64,000 nt of DNA, taken from Vibrio pacinii DSM 19139 (GTDB taxonomy: Bacteria; Pseudomonadota; Gammaproteobacteria; Enterobacterales; Vibrionaceae). Every line of letters begins with the position of its first letter. Position 1 is the stretch's first letter. Below the pieces are notes generated by a model that worked only from the letters and a program-made list of their open reading frames with translations, was not told the origin of the DNA and searched no databases. The DNA lies in assembly GCF_000711795.1 (NCBI RefSeq), contig NZ_KL543976.1, positions 124,001-188,000 of the forward strand, given 5' to 3'. Both the position numbers and the translations under genes were made by a program. Positions 61,037-64,000 of this stretch are shown here, piece after piece.

Positions 61037-62668
61037 ATGAAGCTAGAGCGCATTGAGATTTCCGGTTTTCGCGGCATTAAGCGCCTATCAATTGCATTCG
61101 ATGAACTCACCACATTAATTGGTGAAAACACATGGGGAAAATCTTCGTTACTCGACGCTTTATGTGTCGCTCTCCCACCTGAAGGTGTGCCCTATCAATT
61201 TGAAATGACAGACTTTCATGTTGATTATTCCATCGCCCATCCACAGTCTCAGCATTTACAAATCGTGCTCAGTTTAGTCTCAACTGAAAAACAAGAAATC
61301 CATTCTGGACGCTATCGTAAAATTAAGCCCATTTGGGTTGATGACCCACATAATGGCTATCGGATTATCTATCGTTTGAGCGCTTCACGTGATGGGCACA
61401 ATATCACCACCCGATATAGTTTTCTTGATGCAAATGGCAATCCACTTGCTCTTCATCATTCAGAAAAATTGGCGCAAGAGCTAATGTCACTGCATCCGGT
61501 CATTCGTCTTAAGGATTCACGTCGCTTTGAACGGCCTATTGTGAGCCATAAAGATGTGAATACTCGGATTGAAAAACGTATCGATAATACCTATCGGCGT
61601 TTAATGGCGATTCCAGGACATGTTAATAAAGGCGAAATGCGCAGTAGCATTAGTTCAATGAACGCATTAGTTGAGCACTATTTCTCGTTTAAACCGAGTA
61701 GTCGAAAGAATATGCGTAAACAGCGCGATGGTATTTTTTATAATGCAGCTCCGGGGTCTAAAAGTCTCGCCCAAGTTGTTGAAGAAACAAAAGATAAGCA
61801 AACCCGACTGCTTTTGATGGGGTTGCTCAATGCCTACCTCCAAGCGAAGGGGCCGAATACCCTGCGCCGCTGTGCACGGCCTTTATTGATCGTGGAAGAT
61901 CCTGAGGGTAGATTGCACCCAACCCACCTAGCTCGAGCTTGGGGGTTATTACAATTATTACCAATGCAAAAGATCCTTACGACAAATAGTGGCGATCTAT
62001 TGCGCCAAGTACCGTTATCTAGTATCCGCCGTTTAGTCAGACAGTCTGATCGAACAATTACGACCTATTTATCTGACCAAAAACTCGGTCATGACGAATT
62101 ACGCCGCATTGGTTTTCATATTCGATTTCATCGTTCAGGCGCCCTGTTCGCTCGCTGTTGGTTATTGGTTGAAGGAGAGACTGAGGTTTGGCTGTTCAAC
62201 GAACTTGCCAATCAATGTGGGTATAATTTGGCAGCAGAAGGTGTTCAAATTATTGAATTTGCACAGTCTGGTCTTAAATCTTTGATTAAAGTTGCTAAGG
62301 CTTTTGGCATTGATTGGCACGTGGTTACTGATGGCGATCCAGCAGGTAAAAAATACGCGGCCACAGTCAAAAGTCAGCTCGGACATGATCAAGAAAGGCA
62401 TCGCTTAACGGAGTTACCTGATCGTGATATTGAACACTTCCTTTACAACAACGGTTTTGAAGCGTTCTTTAAGCACATGCTTAAGATTCCACTCGATCAC
62501 CCAATCCCAGCAAAAAAAGTCGTCGTTCGTGTCCTAAAAAAATACGCGAAACCCGATCTCGCATTGGCGATAGTTTCTCATTGCGAAGAAAAAGGCATTG
62601 AAGGCATTCCTATCTTACTGCGTTGGACTTTAAAGCGCGTAGTGACAATGGCGAATGGCAACACATAA
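61037..62668 (+). CDS. OLD-family ATP-dependent endonuclease (YbjD-like)
   Basis: A 543-residue protein: N-terminal ABC-type ATPase with Walker A GENTWGKSS (residues 29-37) and a long insertion, signature-like region, Walker B LLIVEDPEGRLHP, and a C-terminal Toprim nuclease domain (about 375-500) with the acidic motif LLVEGETEVWLF and DGDPAGKKY. This is the OLD class 2/YbjD layout. E. coli YbjD has unknown function; other OLD proteins serve in phage exclusion or, with a helicase partner, as the Gabija defence system. No helicase or other defence gene is adjacent. Single gene, divergent from the nucleotidase. Confidence 0.9.
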   Translation: MKLERIEISGFRGIKRLSIAFDELTTLIGENTWGKSSLLDALCVALPPEGVPYQFEMTDFHVDYSIAHPQSQHLQIVLSLVSTEKQEIHSGRYRKIKPIWVDDPHNGYRIIYRLSASRDGHNITTRYSFLDANGNPLALHHSEKLAQELMSLHPVIRLKDSRRFERPIVSHKDVNTRIEKRIDNTYRRLMAIPGHVNKGEMRSSISSMNALVEHYFSFKPSSRKNMRKQRDGIFYNAAPGSKSLAQVVEETKDKQTRLLLMGLLNAYLQAKGPNTLRRCARPLLIVEDPEGRLHPTHLARAWGLLQLLPMQKILTTNSGDLLRQVPLSSIRRLVRQSDRTITTYLSDQKLGHDELRRIGFHIRFHRSGALFARCWLLVEGETEVWLFNELANQCGYNLAAEGVQIIEFAQSGLKSLIKVAKAFGIDWHVVTDGDPAGKKYAATVKSQLGHDQERHRLTELPDRDIEHFLYNNGFEAFFKHMLKIPLDHPIPAKKVVVRVLKKYAKPDLALAIVSHCEEKGIEGIPILLRWTLKRVVTMANGNT

Positions 62669-62694
62669 AAAAGCGGCACCAAACTAGGTGCCGC
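62667..62694 (-). terminator. Intrinsic terminator for the DUF1097 gene
   Basis: Arms GCGGCACC and GGTGCCGC with a six-base loop; a six-T run follows on the minus strand. Confidence 0.82.
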
Positions 62695-62770
62695 GTATCA
62701 AAACGGTTGATACAAATTAATCGGGGGTATCCCTAACAACATGGAGCCATGTTCAGGAATGCATCACAGA

Positions 62771-63256
62771 CTAAGGGCGAGCTTGCAAACCACCATTTGC
62801 CTGAGATTGAGTTGACCGTTGATGTAACCACACTCCGCTTGTTTTCATTAGATATCCAAAAATTCCACCTAAAATCAGCGAAGGAACCACCAGTTTCCAG
62901 TTACCCTCTGCAGCAAAGGTTGCACAACAACCGATAAAGGTGCCGGGAATGTAACCGAGCCAGGATTTCTTTGCTTGAATACACATAACGAACGCAACCA
63001 CTGCCGTAATCACATAACCTGCAATTTCCAATGAAGCGAATTGCGAAGCGTGGATGATCACCATCGCCCAAAAAACACCGCTGATATTGGTCATCAAACT
63101 GATTGATAGTCCTTTCAGGCCATCATTAGGTGAGGCAAAGAAACTGGTGCATCCGAGGAAGCCAGCCCAAGAAAGTAACCCCAGTGATACCGCGATCCAA
63201 CCCCATAAGCCAGAAAGAATGCCAGTAGTAAGTGATATTGCAACGAGAGTGCTCAT
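62771..63256 (-). CDS. DUF1097 inner-membrane protein (YcdZ-like)
   Basis: A 161-residue membrane protein with about five helices, similar in size and sequence pattern to E. coli YcdZ (163 residues, DUF1097). The ATG at 63256 gives the usual family N-terminus MSTLVAISLTTGILSGLWGW; the frame is open to 63328 but the extension is polar. A role is not known. It is downstream of a LysR-type gene on the same strand and followed by a terminator. Confidence 0.82.
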   Translation of the reverse strand: MSTLVAISLTTGILSGLWGWIAVSLGLLSWAGFLGCTSFFASPNDGLKGLSISLMTNISGVFWAMVIIHASQFASLEIAGYVITAVVAFVMCIQAKKSWLGYIPGTFIGCCATFAAEGNWKLVVPSLILGGIFGYLMKTSGVWLHQRSTQSQANGGLQARP

Positions 63257-63430
63257 AACGTCTTGCCTTGTGTGGTTTGACACATCAAATGTACAAGGCA
63301 CCATGGTAAGCAAAATACCGCCCAACAAATAACGATTCGATCACATTATCAAAGCAACAATGGTGTATGAATTTCATTAAATTGTGATGCAATCGATATT
63401 TCAACAGATATAGGAAATATCAGGTTAGCT

Positions 63431-64000
63431 CTACAACACGCTTGGTTTGCCTTTCATCATCCTAGCGCCCTCGCGCTTAATGCATTCGACCAGTGGATTT
63501 TCAACCATATCAGCACGCCAGATAAATGAGAGTGTTCTCTCCATATTAAGGTCAGGCACATTCAAAGCGATAAGCTTGCCACTATCAATAAAACGTTCAA
63601 CGTCGAGATAAGGCAAACAAGTGAGATACTGACCATTTTCGACCATGCTGCGAAGCACAGGAACATGGTCGTATTCGCGCCAAACATCAAGGTCTGCAAT
63701 TAGGTGATGCATTGAACTGTCAAAAATCATTCGTGTCCCACTACCATGTTCGCGTAACACCCATTTCGCTTGTTGCAGTTGAGCCAAACTAATGGTTTTG
63801 TGCTTAGCAAACGGATGGTGTGCGGCGGCAACGACTGTTAGGTGATCACGACACCACACTTCTTGTTCAATCCTATTGTCGTCACAGCGTCCTTCGATGA
63901 TGCCAAGATCATATTGGTAATCCAAAACACCTTGGATCACGATATCGGTACTCTCGACACTGAGAGCAACTCTCATTTCAGGAAATGAATTATCAATAAT
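63431..64000 (-). CDS. LysR family transcriptional regulator, truncated by window end
   Basis: The 190 residues visible form the effector-binding domain and C-terminus (SFPEMRVALSVESTDIVIQGVLDYQYDLGIIEGRC, a classic LTTR segment); the helix-turn-helix part lies outside the window. Cysteine and Asp/Arg positions do not point to a specific ligand. It precedes the DUF1097 gene by about 175 bases on the same strand. Confidence 0.9.
   Translation of the reverse strand: MIDNSFPEMRVALSVESTDIVIQGVLDYQYDLGIIEGRCDDNRIEQEVWCRDHLTVVAAAHHPFAKHKTISLAQLQQAKWVLREHGSGTRMIFDSSMHHLIADLDVWREYDHVPVLRSMVENGQYLTCLPYLDVERFIDSGKLIALNVPDLNMERTLSFIWRADMVENPLVECIKREGARMMKGKPSVL

Noticed and set aside
61037..62668. OLD nuclease as part of a Gabija defence system
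   Set aside because: No GajB-type helicase or other defence gene lies next to it.

Overview
The window looks like a stretch of the second chromosome of a Vibrio (Gammaproteobacteria). I infer this from the vxrABCDE operon next to pntAB, yciH, ddl and the lysR-hutA pair (a block I remember from Vibrio cholerae chromosome II), from a fruBKA operon facing cra, and from a chitodextrinase beside glgC and a CdgD-like diguanylate cyclase. Base composition is moderate and even. I see no rRNA, tRNA, CRISPR array, insertion sequence or prophage. The species cannot be told from the sequence alone.

Layout. 1-4.4 kb: the 3' part of a hybrid sensor kinase (cut by the window edge), a GNAT acetyltransferase, and a YqhD-type aldehyde reductase divergent from its likely AraC/YqhC-type regulator. 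4.7-11.3 kb: secreted GH18 chitodextrinase, glgC and a membrane PAS-GGDEF protein. 11.4-16.7 kb: the fructose PTS operon fruBKA, divergent from cra, with at least two strong Cra operators plus weaker ones in the shared intergenic region. 16.7-22.4 kb: a small beta-barrel-like protein, a BOF-type periplasmic protein, cobQ overlapping modABC, and a Vibrio hypothetical. 22.6-25.7 kb: two diguanylate cyclases, a ComFB-family protein and a small HlyU-family protein. 26-28.9 kb: pntAB. 29-33.6 kb: vxrABCDE. 33.6-38.4 kb: two long non-coding stretches with palindromes and a broken reading frame, yciH, an orphan tyrosine recombinase with altered catalytic positions, ddl and a SPOR lipoprotein. 38.6-44.6 kb: the Pat-type acyl-CoA synthetase/acetyltransferase, then a LysR regulator divergent from hutA with CRP and Fur sites. 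44.7-50.6 kb: a 25-residue membrane peptide gene, zinc-ribbon protein, SgrR-like regulator, thioesterase, M48 lipoprotein protease, M50 site-2 protease and PhnA. 50.7-56.7 kb: a 2014-residue lipoprotein with two GH13 catalytic domains behind MalT-like boxes. 57-64 kb: a small protein, TerC/Alx with a yybP-ykoY (manganese) riboswitch, a 31-residue membrane peptide gene, a 5'-nucleotidase lacking a signal peptide, a YbjD-like OLD nuclease, a DUF1097 membrane protein and a truncated LysR regulator.

How it fits together. Much of the window serves carbon acquisition and storage: chitin oligosaccharides, starch/pullulan, fructose and ADP-glucose synthesis, with CRP, Cra and MalT-type control sites visible. 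A second theme is signalling: three GGDEF proteins, a ComFB-family candidate receptor, a hybrid kinase and the VxrAB envelope-stress system. Metal handling is shown by hutA under a Fur box, modABC, and terC under a manganese riboswitch. The least described items are two complete miniature genes for 25- and 31-residue membrane peptides (44779-44856 and 58910-59005), each with a ribosome binding site and a terminator, a nested inverted repeat at 57552-57615, and the recombinase whose HxxR histidine is replaced by glutamine.
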